Positions 1 through 9,899 are shown, counted from the first letter of the stretch. The stretch: 64,000 nt of DNA from Sphingomonas oligophenolica (GCF_006438955.1 NZ_RCZK01000004.1:124001-188000), one strand, 5' to 3'. Made by a program: numbers and translations. Notes: generated from the letters alone by a model not told the origin.

Positions 1-752
1 GCGACGCCGTCGATCGCCTTTGCCAGCGCGCGGCTGGGGCCGTCGTCCTCGCCGCCTTCGCCGCGGCGGCGCAGTTGCTCGACCATGTCCTCGGAGGCGC
101 GAATGCCTTCGGAAAACACGCGGACGCGGTTGGCATCCTTGACGCCGCCCTGGCCGATCGAATTGCCGACGATGTCGTTGTTGAGCATCGCGGTGACGCG
201 CCAGCCGCGCGCCTTGGCGGTGTCGGCGAGCAGCGCGCCGCCGAACAGCCCCTGTTCCTCGCCCGAAAACACCGCATAGACGATCGTCGCGTCGAATTTT
301 TTCTTCGAGAGCAGCCGTGCCGCCTCGAGCACGACCGCGACGCCCGAGGCGTCGTCGTTGGCGCCGGGCGCGTCGCTGGTCGAATCCATGATGTCGGTGA
401 CGCGGCTGTCGATATGCCCGCCGATGATGACGACGCGGTTGGGATCGCGCCCCGGCTGGATGCCGAGCACGTCCTCGATTCGAACGCCGTCGGGCGCGCG
501 CGCGCCGGTGACCGTGCGGCTGATCCGTTCGACCGTGATGCAGCCGCCGCAGTCCTTGCCGATCCGTTCGAACTCCCCCGCGGCCCAGGTGCGCGCCGCG
601 CCGATCCCGCGTTTGGGGTCGGTGGTGGTCGACAGCGTGTGGCGGGTGCCGAAGCCGACGAGCGCCGAAACGGTCGTCTTCAGCCGTTCTGGGCTGGGGG
701 CGGGGGGGGGAGCGGCGGCGGTGGCGGCGGCGAGGAGGGCAAGTGCGATCAT
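1..752 (-). CDS. M28 family zinc peptidase (partial, C-terminus outside window)
   Basis: Reading leftwards from an ATG at 752, the frame stays open to the window edge (about 250 codons). It begins with a hydrophobic signal-like stretch (MIALALLAAATAA), so the product is probably exported. The peptidase family M28 metal-binding segments are visible in order: GGHIDSR around residue 115, PGANDDASG, FSGEEQGLFG with the paired glutamates, and MLNNDIVGN. M28 enzymes are co-catalytic zinc aminopeptidases or carboxypeptidases. The last His ligand would lie beyond the edge. The exact substrate cannot be told. Confidence 0.88.
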   Translation of the reverse strand, partial: MIALALLAAATAAAPPPAPSPERLKTTVSALVGFGTRHTLSTTTDPKRGIGAARTWAAGEFERIGKDCGGCITVERISRTVTGARAPDGVRIEDVLGIQPGRDPNRVVIIGGHIDSRVTDIMDSTSDAPGANDDASGVAVVLEAARLLSKKKFDATIVYAVFSGEEQGLFGGALLADTAKARGWRVTAMLNNDIVGNSIGQGGVKDANRVRVFSEGIRASEDMVEQLRRRGEGGEDDGPSRALAKAIDGV

Positions 753-859
753 CCGCGCACCGTGGCGGATTATGGGGCCGGGCTCAAGGCGTGCGGTGGA
801 GTGGAGGGGGTGGCTGGTATCGCCCAGAAACGGAAATCGCCGCCCGCATCGTCGAGTGG

Positions 860-1444
860 TTAGCGGGGGTTGGTCGGCACCCAGTCGTCGGGCAGCTCAT
901 GCCACGGCTGGTCCGTGAAACGCGCCGCCATCTCTTCCTTGATCCGCCGCTCCCGCCAGATTGGGCCACCAACATGCCACTCGGCTTCTTCCTCGCCGAA
1001 CTCTGCGGTCAGCCGCGCCGGGATGTGCTCGGCTGCACCCCAAACCGCCGTCAACTCCATGTTCTGGATGGCAGGGTCTTCCACGCGCGTATCGTAATCC
1101 GGACCATCTCCGTTCCACACGGTGACTGTAAGTGTGCCGACTGGCCATTGAACGGACGGTTGGGGGGCGACAAGTTCGCCGACGACCGGAAACCTGCCCA
1201 ATTTCTCCCACTTCCCGGTTCGCATCGCCCGTGTAATGGACGGGTATGCAACAGTGGTCAGGACCATGACCGGAGTGGCGAGGACCTCGTCTGCCGGAGC
1301 CGGTTTTCGATCCCGTCGACGAAAGAAGCCGACCTTTTTCTCGGGCGTGACCTGCCCATAGTAAATCCACCCGGCTTCACCGCTGACCGCGTAAAGTGTT
1401 CCGGCGGCCATGTCGGCGCGAGCGGTAGGCTTTGCTTCGAACAT
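860..1444 (-). CDS. hypothetical protein, possibly Imm26-like
   Basis: A 194-residue protein I do not recognise with certainty. The ATG at 1444 (MFEAKPTAR) is preferred; the frame also reaches a TTG at 1525. The N-terminal half (AGTLYAVSGEAGWIYYGQV, then a long hydrophobic strand-rich section) loosely recalls the Imm26 immunity-protein fold, which opens with a short beta-rich 'GxxYxxG' unit. This is only a resemblance. The C-terminus is rich in Trp and charged residues. The gene has visibly lower GC and less biased codon use than its neighbours, which suggests recent acquisition. No toxin gene is adjacent. Confidence 0.6.
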   Translation of the reverse strand: MFEAKPTARADMAAGTLYAVSGEAGWIYYGQVTPEKKVGFFRRRDRKPAPADEVLATPVMVLTTVAYPSITRAMRTGKWEKLGRFPVVGELVAPQPSVQWPVGTLTVTVWNGDGPDYDTRVEDPAIQNMELTAVWGAAEHIPARLTAEFGEEEAEWHVGGPIWRERRIKEEMAARFTDQPWHELPDDWVPTNPR

Positions 1445-1717
1445 CTTCAGATCGTGGTCGGGCGAGACGGTTCGGTCAACTGCCTCGCAGCGAAGCGAAA
1501 GCTGCCATTCCGTTTTCCACCACAATCAGACAATAACCAACTAGCTCAGTCGGTCGATCGCTTCGCGGTCGGCGGCAGGATGCCCGCGGTGGTGCCCGCG
1601 AAATCGCTGACCGAGCTGCCCGGCGCGCCGCTCGCCTCCGCCGCCGGTCTTCACCGCGCGACTCGACCGCCAGTGCGCTCTTGCCTCGCTCCCGTGCGGT
1701 CGCCACGTTCGACGGCG

Positions 1718-2452
1718 ATGGAATTGCTCGATCCGCAACTCGTGCTCGGCGCCTATGCGGTCGGGGTCTTTCCGATGGCGGATGATCGCGATGCCGATCA
1801 TGTCTATTGGGTCGAACCGCGGCGGCGCGCGATCATGCCGCTTGATGGCTTTCAACTGTCGCGATCGCTCCGGAAAACGATCGCCGCCGATCGGTTCCGC
1901 GTCACCGCGGATCGCGATTTCGCCGGTGTCCTCGCGCTCTGCGCCGAAAGCGTCGACGGGCGCCGCGACACGTGGATCAACCGCGGCATCGAACAGGTGT
2001 TCGGGGTGCTCCATGCGATGGGTTTCGCGCACTCGATCGAATGCTGGGAGGGGGACGAGCTGGTCGGTGGCCTGTACGGGCTGGCGCTCGGCACCGCGTT
2101 CTTCGGCGAATCGATGGTCAGCCGCCGGACCGATGCATCGAAGGTCGCGCTCGCCTGGCTCGTCGCGCGGCTGCGGGTCGGCGGCTTCACGCTGCTCGAT
2201 TGCCAGTTCCAGACCGATCATCTCGCGCGGCTCGGCGCGATCGAGATCGATCGGGCGGATTACGTCGCGTTGCTGACGACCGCGGTGTCGGGGGTGGTCG
2301 GTGCGGTCGTGCCGGTGGCGGGCGCCGATTTCGGCGCGCTCGATCGACCCGTCGCGGGGGTCGACGCGTCCGATCCGGGCGCACCCAGCACCGTCGTATC
2401 GGGGCCGCGATCGGGCCAGGACATCGTGCAGCTCTTGGCCCAGACATCGTAG
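1718..2452 (+). CDS. aat: leucyl/phenylalanyl-tRNA--protein transferase
   Basis: This 244-residue enzyme transfers Leu or Phe from aminoacyl-tRNA to N-terminal Arg/Lys of proteins, marking them for ClpAP in the N-end rule pathway. Family segments are clear: GVFPMAD near residue 16, YWVEPRRRAI, the DTWINRGI segment, GGLYGLALGTAFFGESM and LLDCQFQTDHLARLGA. The ATG at 1718 is chosen because the conserved N-terminus begins there. The frame is open upstream but that sequence looks non-coding. About 60 residues follow the usual family end, finishing in IVQLLAQTS. The last 193 bp overlap the convergent DUF2155 gene. Confidence 0.93.
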   Translation: MELLDPQLVLGAYAVGVFPMADDRDADHVYWVEPRRRAIMPLDGFQLSRSLRKTIAADRFRVTADRDFAGVLALCAESVDGRRDTWINRGIEQVFGVLHAMGFAHSIECWEGDELVGGLYGLALGTAFFGESMVSRRTDASKVALAWLVARLRVGGFTLLDCQFQTDHLARLGAIEIDRADYVALLTTAVSGVVGAVVPVAGADFGALDRPVAGVDASDPGAPSTVVSGPRSGQDIVQLLAQTS

Positions 2453-2925
2453 ATCGGGTGCTGGACGACGTTGAGCCCGGGGCGTTCCTTGTAGAGCCAC
2501 CCCGAGAATGTCCGCCGCCAATGCCGGTCGATGCCGCGCACGTCTACCTGGACGAACGCGCCGGTCAGCTTGTCCTGCTCCCAGGGCGCGGTCTGTTCGC
2601 ATGCGCGCAGCCGGATGACGACATCGCCAAGCCGCGTCGCCTGCCCGGGCTTGAGCGTCACTTCGCGGCTGACGCCGTTACGCTTGTTGAGCAGCCCGAC
2701 CACCGCGACCCGATCCTTCATCGGGGTGCCCCCGGTCGGCAATCCATCGGCTTCGGTCGCGACGGTCTCGATCGTCTCGGTCGCGCTGGTATCCGCGGGC
2801 GGCAGGATCTGCTCGGTTCCCGCGGACACGCGGCCCGTCTGCCCGTAATAGGTGCGGTAGCCCAGGAATCCTGCGATCCCCACCACCACCACCAGCACCA
2901 CGGCGGCGATCCACCGCCGCGTCAT
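2260..2925 (-). CDS. DUF2155 domain protein, membrane-anchored
   Basis: A 221-residue protein with one N-terminal membrane or signal segment (IAAVVLVVVVGIAGFLGY). A DUF2155 domain follows, recognised by the ATRLGDVVIRLRACEQTAPW and FSGWLYKERPGLNVVQHPIYDVW segments. DUF2155 proteins are alphaproteobacterial and of unknown biochemical function. The ATG overlaps the stop of the upstream NDUFA12 gene (ATGA), so the two are translationally coupled. The Ser/Thr/Pro/Ala-rich tail beyond the domain is encoded opposite the 3' end of aat. Confidence 0.87.
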   Translation of the reverse strand: MTRRWIAAVVLVVVVGIAGFLGYRTYYGQTGRVSAGTEQILPPADTSATETIETVATEADGLPTGGTPMKDRVAVVGLLNKRNGVSREVTLKPGQATRLGDVVIRLRACEQTAPWEQDKLTGAFVQVDVRGIDRHWRRTFSGWLYKERPGLNVVQHPIYDVWAKSCTMSWPDRGPDTTVLGAPGSDASTPATGRSSAPKSAPATGTTAPTTPDTAVVSNAT

Positions 2926-3317
2926 CCCTCCGGCGTCCAGGCTTCGTAATCGCCCGTCGCGGCGGCGCGATGCCCGCCCTTTTCGAGCGCGCCCGCGGGG
3001 CGATAGGCGAGCGCGGTGCCGGTCAGATTGGCGAGTGCGGGCTTCTGCCAGGCGCGCGGCGGGGGCAGCGCGCGATCGGGAATGTCGTCGATCTGGTGAT
3101 GGAGCCAGCTGAACCACGCGGGCGGCACCCGGCTGGCGTCGTTCGCGCCGACATAGATTACCCAGCGGCGCGGGCGACCCGCGGTATCGCTGCCGCCCTC
3201 CCAATAGGCGTTGCCCATGGCGTCCTCGCCGACCTTCGTCTTGCCGCGCAGGCCGTAGAGGACGGTGCCCCACGACGCGCCGTTCCACCAGGTAAAGGGA
3301 TTGAGGTTGATGCCCAT
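2922..3317 (-). CDS. NDUFA12-family NADH:ubiquinone oxidoreductase accessory subunit
   Basis: A 131-residue homologue of NDUFA12 (B17.2), an accessory subunit of alphaproteobacterial and mitochondrial complex I. Diagnostic segments are the N-terminal MGINLNPFTWWNGASWGT, the GRPRRWVIYVG strand, and PPAWFSWLHHQIDDIP, typical of the family. It acts at the cytoplasmic face of the inner membrane. The ATG at 3317 is preferred over an upstream in-frame codon because homologues start with this N-terminus. It sits directly upstream of, and overlaps, the DUF2155 gene, a pairing common in sphingomonads. Confidence 0.93.
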   Translation of the reverse strand: MGINLNPFTWWNGASWGTVLYGLRGKTKVGEDAMGNAYWEGGSDTAGRPRRWVIYVGANDASRVPPAWFSWLHHQIDDIPDRALPPPRAWQKPALANLTGTALAYRPAGALEKGGHRAAATGDYEAWTPEG

Positions 3318-3374
3318 GGACGAGCGCTTACAAGCGCGGGGCCGCGCCAGCAACCGCGATCGTCGCCAACCCGG

Positions 3375-3898
3375 TCACGACGTGGGCGCCGGGGATGATG
3401 TCGATCCGTGGGGCCAGGTCACCGTATCGCCCTCCGCGATGCCCAGCGCGGCGGCCCGCCCGCCGACCAGTTCGAGCACCGCGGCGACCGGCTCGCCCGA
3501 GGGAATCGGGGTTTCCGAAAAGGGGATCGTATTCTCCGCGATCCGCGCGATCGTGCCGTCCGCCCGGATGAACAGGATGTCGAGCGGGGTCGGGGTGTTC
3601 TTCATCCAGAAATTCGCGTCCTGCGGCGCGCCGCCCCCCGCGGGATAGGGCCAGAACAGCATCCCGCCATCGGGGGCGAGGTCGGTGCGGAACATCAGCC
3701 CCTGTTCCTGCTCGGCGGCGGTGGTCGCGCGCTCGACCGACAGGCAATGCCGCGTCGTCGTCCCCTTGATCGCGACCGGCAGCCTGCCGGTCGGCGCGGT
3801 CGAGCAATAGCCGGTCGGCGTCACGCGCCGCCCGTCCTTGCACCCCGCCAGCGCCAGTGCCACGCCGAGCGTCGCCGCCGCGAGCCGCCACGACGCGG

Positions 3899-3902
<4 letters not shown>
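3375..3902 (-). CDS. DUF192 family lipoprotein
   Basis: A 175-residue protein with a lipoprotein signal peptide ending in the lipobox LALAGC, so it is probably membrane-anchored in the periplasm. The rest is a DUF192 domain, with the [20 protein letters not shown] and [16 protein letters not shown] segments characteristic of the family. Its function is not established. The ATG overlaps the stop of the cold-shock gene (ATGA), so the two form an operon. Confidence 0.9.
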
Positions 3903-4513
<611 letters not shown>

Positions 4514-4577
4514 CGCAACAACCCCTGTCGCAGCGACGCTAGCATGTCGTGCCGCTTCCGCAACATCTCGGCGTGCG

Positions 4578-5117
4578 TCACATCAGGTCGTCGGGGCCGA
4601 TCTCGCGCTCCGAATCCACGATTCGGCGCGAAAGATCGAAACCGTGTCCCGCGCGCAACATCGCGCCGATCTGCTTTTCGCGCAGTGCACGATCGATCGC
4701 TACCCCCCCGAACGGCCCCAACCGACGCCGCCGCGCGAAGGTCAGCGCCGATTCGATCGCGCGATCCGCGACCATCGGTGCGATCTCCTCGGCGTCGGTC
4801 GCGCCGACATGCGCCTGGCGCAGCGCCAGCGCGACGCGCCGTCCCCCGAGCCCCCGCCGCCCCATCGCTGTCGCCTTCGCCTCGGCGTACGCCAGGTCGT
4901 CGACATAGCCGAGATCCGCCATCCGCTGCGCCAGCGCGGGCGGGTCCGCGGCAGGCCCCTCCCAGCCGCGCTCGCGGACCTTGCGGCGGAGATAATCGGC
5001 GAGTCGCCCCCGGGTCGTCGCGAAGCGTTCGACATAGCGCAGCGCCAGCCGTTCGAGCGCCGCGGCATCGAGCGGCGGAATCGGTCGCTTGGCGTGTTCG
5101 GTCCGGGCTGTTCGCAT
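4578..5117 (-). CDS. recX: regulatory protein RecX
   Basis: A 179-residue RecX-family protein. Family members bind RecA filaments and limit recombinase activity. The visible pattern is a tandem of three-helix repeats, with [20 protein letters not shown] at the start, then [10 protein letters not shown], and [17 protein letters not shown]. The ATG at 5117 is preferred; a GTG at 5135 is the alternative. It is not next to recA here and is divergent from the fatty acyl-AMP ligase gene. Confidence 0.92.
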   Translation of the reverse strand: MRTARTEHAKRPIPPLDAAALERLALRYVERFATTRGRLADYLRRKVRERGWEGPAADPPALAQRMADLGYVDDLAYAEAKATAMGRRGLGGRRVALALRQAHVGATDAEEIAPMVADRAIESALTFARRRRLGPFGGVAIDRALREKQIGAMLRAGHGFDLSRRIVDSEREIGPDDLM

Positions 5118-5214
5118 ACGCCATGATTGTGCCACAGTCGGAACCGATTTTGAACGCCTCGCCGCGCCACAGCAGCATGGTGGAGCCGCGGGTCGGCCGG
5201 AACGGGATGGATAG

Positions 5215-6954
5215 ATGACTGAGCCGTTACGCTCGACGCCGACCTTGGACGATCTGCCCCGGCGCTTTGCCGATTTCGCGACGCTGGGCGATGCGCTCGA
5301 TTATGCCGCGAGCGGGGTGCGCGGGCTCAATTTCCACGATGCGCGCGGCGCGCTGACCCGCGCCTATCCGTTTGCCGAACTCCGCACCGACGCGCTCGCC
5401 GCCGCGCACCGGTTGATCGCGGCGGGAGCGAAGCCCGAAGACCGGATCGCGCTCGTCGCCGAAACCGGGCCCGAATTCGCGGCGCTGTTCTTCGGCGCGG
5501 TCTATGCGGGCGCCTGGCCGGTGCCGTTGCCGCTGCCGACCAGCTTCGGCGGCCGCGATTCGTATGTCGAACAGCTCCGGGTCCAGCTGTCGAGCTGCGA
5601 TCCCACAATGCTGATCTATCCGCCCGAACTCGCCGATATGGCCGCCGAAGCCGCGCGGCTTGCCGATGTCGCAGGGATCGACTGGTCCGAATTCGCGACC
5701 CGCGACGCTGCACCGGCTACGTTGCCTGAGCCCGATGGCAAGGCGATCGCGTACCTCCAATATTCCAGCGGCTCGACCCGCTTTCCGCACGGCGTCGCGA
5801 TCACCCATCACGCCCTGCTCAACAACCTCGCCGCGCACAGCCATGGCATGGAGGTCGTCGACACCGATCGCTGCATTAGCTGGCTGCCCTGGTATCACGA
5901 CATGGGGCTGGTCGGCTGTTTCCTGTCGCCGGTCGCCAACCAGGTCTCGACCGATTATCTCAAGACCGAGGATTTCGCGCGCCGCCCGCTCGCGTGGCTC
6001 GATCTCATCAGCCGCCACGACGGCACGACGCTCAGCTATTCGCCGACCTTCGGCTACGACATCTGCGCGCGCCGGATTTCCTCGCAGATCAAGCCGTCGG
6101 AGCGGTTCGACCTGTCGCGCTGGCGCGTCGCGGGCAATGGCGCCGACATGATCCGCCCCGACGTGATGCAGGCGTTCGTCGACGCCTTCGCCGAGACGGG
6201 ATTCAAGGCGTCTGCATTCCTACCGAGCTACGGCCTGGCCGAAGCCACGCTCGCGGTGTCGCTGATGCCACCCGGCGAAGGTATCCGCGTCGAATTGGTT
6301 GAGGAAACCCAGCTGTCGGGCGACGACGGGTCGGGCACGCGCCAGCCGCGCCCCCAGCGGTTCCGCGCGATCGTCAATTGCGGCAAGCCGGTTCGCGACA
6401 TGACGATCGAGGTCCGCGAGGAGGACGGCACCCCGCTTCCCGACGGCGCAATCGGCAAGGTCTGGTGCAAGGGCCCCAGCGTCATGGTCGGCTATTTTCG
6501 TGACCCCGATGCGACCGCGGCGTGCATGGCCGACGGCTGGCTCGACACCGGCGACATGGGTTATATGTCAGATGGTTACATCTACATCGTCGGCCGCGCC
6601 AAGGACATGATCATCGTCAACGGCCGCAACCATTGGCCGCAGGATATCGAATGGGCGGTCGAACAGCTGCCCGGTTTCAAGGCGGGCGACATCGCCGCCT
6701 TCGCGATCACGACTCCGGGGGGCGAAGAGACCCCCGCGGTCCTCGTCCAGTGCCGCAGTTCGGACGAAACCGAACGCCAGCGGCTGCGCGAGGAAATCCG
6801 CGAACGCGTCCGGTCGGTGACGGGAATGAACTGCGTGATCGAACTGATCCCGCCGCGCACGCTGCCACGCACCTCGTCGGGAAAATTGAGCCGCGCCAAG
6901 GCACGCAACCTCTATCTCAGCGGCGATATCAAGCCCTACGACATCGCGGCATGA
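5215..6954 (+). CDS. fatty acyl-AMP ligase
   Basis: A 579-residue ANL-superfamily adenylating enzyme. It activates a fatty acid with ATP to the acyl-adenylate, normally for transfer to an acyl carrier protein. The phosphate-binding motif near residue 182 reads YSSGSTRFPHG, with the GSTR form typical of fatty acyl-AMP ligases rather than acyl-CoA synthetases. Other segments are WLPWYHDMGLVG, SYGLAEATLAVS, GDMGYMSDGYIYIVGR and the C-terminal catalytic lysine in SSGKLSRAK near 555. No acyl carrier protein, polyketide synthase or desaturase gene is adjacent, so its pathway is open. Confidence 0.9.
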   Translation: MTEPLRSTPTLDDLPRRFADFATLGDALDYAASGVRGLNFHDARGALTRAYPFAELRTDALAAAHRLIAAGAKPEDRIALVAETGPEFAALFFGAVYAGAWPVPLPLPTSFGGRDSYVEQLRVQLSSCDPTMLIYPPELADMAAEAARLADVAGIDWSEFATRDAAPATLPEPDGKAIAYLQYSSGSTRFPHGVAITHHALLNNLAAHSHGMEVVDTDRCISWLPWYHDMGLVGCFLSPVANQVSTDYLKTEDFARRPLAWLDLISRHDGTTLSYSPTFGYDICARRISSQIKPSERFDLSRWRVAGNGADMIRPDVMQAFVDAFAETGFKASAFLPSYGLAEATLAVSLMPPGEGIRVELVEETQLSGDDGSGTRQPRPQRFRAIVNCGKPVRDMTIEVREEDGTPLPDGAIGKVWCKGPSVMVGYFRDPDATAACMADGWLDTGDMGYMSDGYIYIVGRAKDMIIVNGRNHWPQDIEWAVEQLPGFKAGDIAAFAITTPGGEETPAVLVQCRSSDETERQRLREEIRERVRSVTGMNCVIELIPPRTLPRTSSGKLSRAKARNLYLSGDIKPYDIAA

Positions 6955-7045
6955 TACGGATGCGGCAGCGAAATACCGGATGCAATAGTGGCGAAATCCG
7001 CGCGCGCGAAACTATCTGATAACCTCCCGCTGCTAATAATGCGGG

Positions 7046-9406
7046 GTGAAAAACGATAAGCTTCCCGCGATCGATATGACCGAGGTTCGCCTGGCAACGC
7101 TGCTGGGTCTCCGCGACGATGGCGACCCTGCGCAATGGGCGCGAATTCGGGCGACCCAGTTATACGCCGGTCGTCGGCTCGCGCTGTTCCTGCTCGCCGC
7201 CAATCTGATCGCCGCCGCAGCGACCGCGTCGCTGTTCGCGGGCCAGGTCGCACTCGGCCAGCTTGCCGCCTGGGGCGCCTTCGCCACCGTCACCGCGGTC
7301 GCGGTCGCGGTCCGGCGGCTGGCGACTCCCCATCGCACCGAAGGGTGTTTCGCCAGCGTCCAGGATCTGCGTGGGACCATCGGCGACGGCATTGCACTTG
7401 GCATGGTGTGGGCGATCCCGCCGCTGTTCTTTCAGCAGGGCATCGAAACCGGCGATGCTTATGTGCTCTGGATGATCCTGTCGGTGTTGATGACCGCGGT
7501 GGCGTTGGCGATGGCGCCGCTCGCGCTCGCGACGATCGCATTCGTCGGCAGCCTGGGGCTCGCGGTCTCGACGACGCTGGCGATCTCCGGTGCCTACGCC
7601 GCCGCCGGCGCGACGATGCTGTTCACGACAATGCTGCTGCTCGCCAGTCTCAACCGCGCGAAATCGCTGGTCGTGATCCGCGCCAGCCAGATGGCGCTCA
7701 CCGAGCGCAACGACACCGTCAGCCTGCTGTTGCGCGAATTCGAGGACAATGGTGCCGACTGGCTGTGGGAGACCGATGCCAGCCGCCGGGTGATGCGCGC
7801 GTCGCCGCGCTTCGCCTATGCCTGCGGGATCGACCCGGTCACGATCGAGGGGATGCCGTTCCTCCAGGTGCTCGCCGGACCGACGTGGGAGAGCGGCAAC
7901 TTCTCAGCGGGGCTGCGCAATCTCGCCAACAAGCTCAAGAGCCGCGAGAGCTTCCGCGACCTGCGGCTGCCTGTGATGGTCGGCGAAGAGGAACGCTGGT
8001 GGGAACTCGCCGCCAGCCCGCGCTTCGACGAATCGGGCGGCTTCTGCGGATTCCGCGGAGTCGGTTCCGACGTCACCGAACAGCGCGCGTCGGCCGACAA
8101 GATCAACCGGATGGCGCGCTACGACACGCTGACCGGGCTGCCCAACCGGCTGATGGTCAACGAAACCCTCGCGCGCGCGATGGCCGATGCCGAAAAATGG
8201 TCGGGCCGCTGCGGGTTCATGATGATCGATCTCGATCGGTTCAAGGCGGTCAACGACACGCTCGGCCATCCGATCGGCGACCGCCTGCTCAGCCGTGTGT
8301 CCGAACGCCTGGCGCAGCTGATGGACGACAATGCGATGTGCGGGCGGCTCGGCGGCGACGAATTCGCGATCGTCGTGCGCGATGCGAGCGACCCGCGCGC
8401 GCTCGAGCGCCTGGCGCACAGCATCATCGAAGCGCTGTCGCGTCCCTATGAGGTCGATGCGCACACGCTGCACGTCGGGGCCTCGGTCGGCCTCGCGGTC
8501 GGCCCGCGCGATGGCCGCACCGCCGAGATGCTGATCCGCTCCGCGGATCTCGCGCTCTATCGCGCCAAGGATGCGGGCCGCGGCGTGTTCCACGCCTACG
8601 AACCCGCGCTCCATGTCCAGGCCGAGGAACGCCGCGTGCTCGAAGTCGCGCTCCGCGGCGCGCTCGAAAAAGGCGAGATGCACCTCAATTACCAGCCCGT
8701 CGTCGATGCGGGCACGGGCGTGCTCAAGGGCTTCGAGGCGCTGGTCCGCTGGAACAGTCCCGACTTCGGCAGCGTCTCGCCGGTCAAGTTCATCCCGCTC
8801 GCCGAAGAGGCGCGGCTGATCGCGCCGATCGGCGAATGGGTGCTGCGGACGGCGTGTGACGAAGCGGCGCGCTGGCCGTCCGAAGTCCGCATCGCGGTCA
8901 ACGTGTCCGCCGATCAGCTCCAGAACCCGGGTTTCGTCGCGGTCGTCGCCTCCGCGCTCGCCTCGTCGGGCCTCCCCGCCGGGCGGCTCGAGCTCGAAGT
9001 CACCGAAAGCGTGTTCATGCACGAAGGCCTCGGCGCGACCAAGACGCTCGAGCGCATCCTCGACCTCGGCGTCCGGCTCAGCCTCGACGATTTCGGGACC
9101 GGCTATTCGTCGCTGGGCTATCTCAGCCGCACTCGCTTCTCGTCGATCAAGATCGATCGCAGCTTCGTCCAGGGCGCCTCTAAGGGGGTCAAGGAAGCGA
9201 TCGCGATCATCCGCGCGGTCGTGGCGCTCGCGCAGAGCCTGGGCATGGCGACCACCGCGGAAGGCGTCGAGACCGAGGCGGAGCACGAGATGGTCCAGGA
9301 GCTCGGCTGCACCAAGGTCCAGGGCTATTATTTCGGACGCCCGCTTCCCGTGACCGAGGCGCGCGAGCTCGCGATCCGCAGCTGGGGGGCGACCCGCGCC
9401 GCCTGA
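7046..9406 (+). CDS. membrane GGDEF/EAL c-di-GMP turnover protein with PAS domain
   Basis: A 786-residue protein with a GTG start at 7046. The N-terminal part (about 30-205) has roughly six membrane segments. A PAS-like domain with a PAC-type end (GFRGVGSDVTEQR) follows around 230-340. A GGDEF domain follows with an intact RLGGDEF motif near 435, then an EAL domain from about 520. The EAL domain keeps FEALVRW near 562, DDFGTGYSS near 680, KIDRSF near 702 and AEGVET. Both catalytic domains therefore look competent for diguanylate cyclase and phosphodiesterase activity. The membrane part presumably senses an unknown signal. It is monocistronic. Confidence 0.94.
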   Translation: MKNDKLPAIDMTEVRLATLLGLRDDGDPAQWARIRATQLYAGRRLALFLLAANLIAAAATASLFAGQVALGQLAAWGAFATVTAVAVAVRRLATPHRTEGCFASVQDLRGTIGDGIALGMVWAIPPLFFQQGIETGDAYVLWMILSVLMTAVALAMAPLALATIAFVGSLGLAVSTTLAISGAYAAAGATMLFTTMLLLASLNRAKSLVVIRASQMALTERNDTVSLLLREFEDNGADWLWETDASRRVMRASPRFAYACGIDPVTIEGMPFLQVLAGPTWESGNFSAGLRNLANKLKSRESFRDLRLPVMVGEEERWWELAASPRFDESGGFCGFRGVGSDVTEQRASADKINRMARYDTLTGLPNRLMVNETLARAMADAEKWSGRCGFMMIDLDRFKAVNDTLGHPIGDRLLSRVSERLAQLMDDNAMCGRLGGDEFAIVVRDASDPRALERLAHSIIEALSRPYEVDAHTLHVGASVGLAVGPRDGRTAEMLIRSADLALYRAKDAGRGVFHAYEPALHVQAEERRVLEVALRGALEKGEMHLNYQPVVDAGTGVLKGFEALVRWNSPDFGSVSPVKFIPLAEEARLIAPIGEWVLRTACDEAARWPSEVRIAVNVSADQLQNPGFVAVVASALASSGLPAGRLELEVTESVFMHEGLGATKTLERILDLGVRLSLDDFGTGYSSLGYLSRTRFSSIKIDRSFVQGASKGVKEAIAIIRAVVALAQSLGMATTAEGVETEAEHEMVQELGCTKVQGYYFGRPLPVTEARELAIRSWGATRAA

Positions 9407-9431
9407 CGAGCCGGGCGTGGCGTGAGGGAGG

Positions 9432-9899
9432 TCAGGCGGGGGCCAGCGCCACGATCGCGTGGCTGTACGCATAGGCCTGCCAGACCATGTCGACGAAGAA
9501 CCCGACCCACATCGCGACGAGCACGATCGTCGACAGCAGATAGACGATGAAGCGCGCCTGCACCTTCTTCGGCCCGATATGAATGATACTGTGCCCGACG
9601 CGCAGCAGCACGAACGCCCAGGCGAGCAGCACCTGGAGCCCGTCGATGCTTCCGGTGATCAGCAGCAGCGGAACCAGCGCGAAATAGAGCACGGGTAGCT
9701 CGAACAGATTGGCCAGATTGTTCGCGGGCATCTCGACCGGCCTGAAATAGCGCATCGCTGCGTCGCCATCGGCAAAGTCGGTTGCGGTCGGCGGGGTTCG
9801 CTTCATGTGCGCGAACCGCTGGACAAAGAGCGTCATCCAGACTGCGAAGACAAGCCCGACCAGCGCGAAGGTCGGCCAGAAAATGTTGACGAGCACCAT
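9432..9899 (-). CDS. MAPEG family membrane protein
   Basis: A 155-residue integral membrane protein with four predicted membrane helices. Family marks include the PANNLANLFELPVLYFAL segment and RVGHSIIHI, typical of MAPEG proteins (membrane-associated eicosanoid/glutathione metabolism). The bacterial members' substrates are mostly unknown. The ATG at 9899 is preceded by AAGGGGA, a good ribosome site, which decides against an upstream in-frame start. It is divergent from the GFA-family gene, and the two may share a 56-bp promoter region. Confidence 0.9.
   Translation of the reverse strand: MVLVNIFWPTFALVGLVFAVWMTLFVQRFAHMKRTPPTATDFADGDAAMRYFRPVEMPANNLANLFELPVLYFALVPLLLITGSIDGLQVLLAWAFVLLRVGHSIIHIGPKKVQARFIVYLLSTIVLVAMWVGFFVDMVWQAYAYSHAIVALAPA

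Noticed and set aside
743..1717. Upstream extension of the aat frame by about 325 codons
   Set aside because: The stretch is an open frame opposite another gene and has no similarity to the family; the Aat N-terminus is at 1718.
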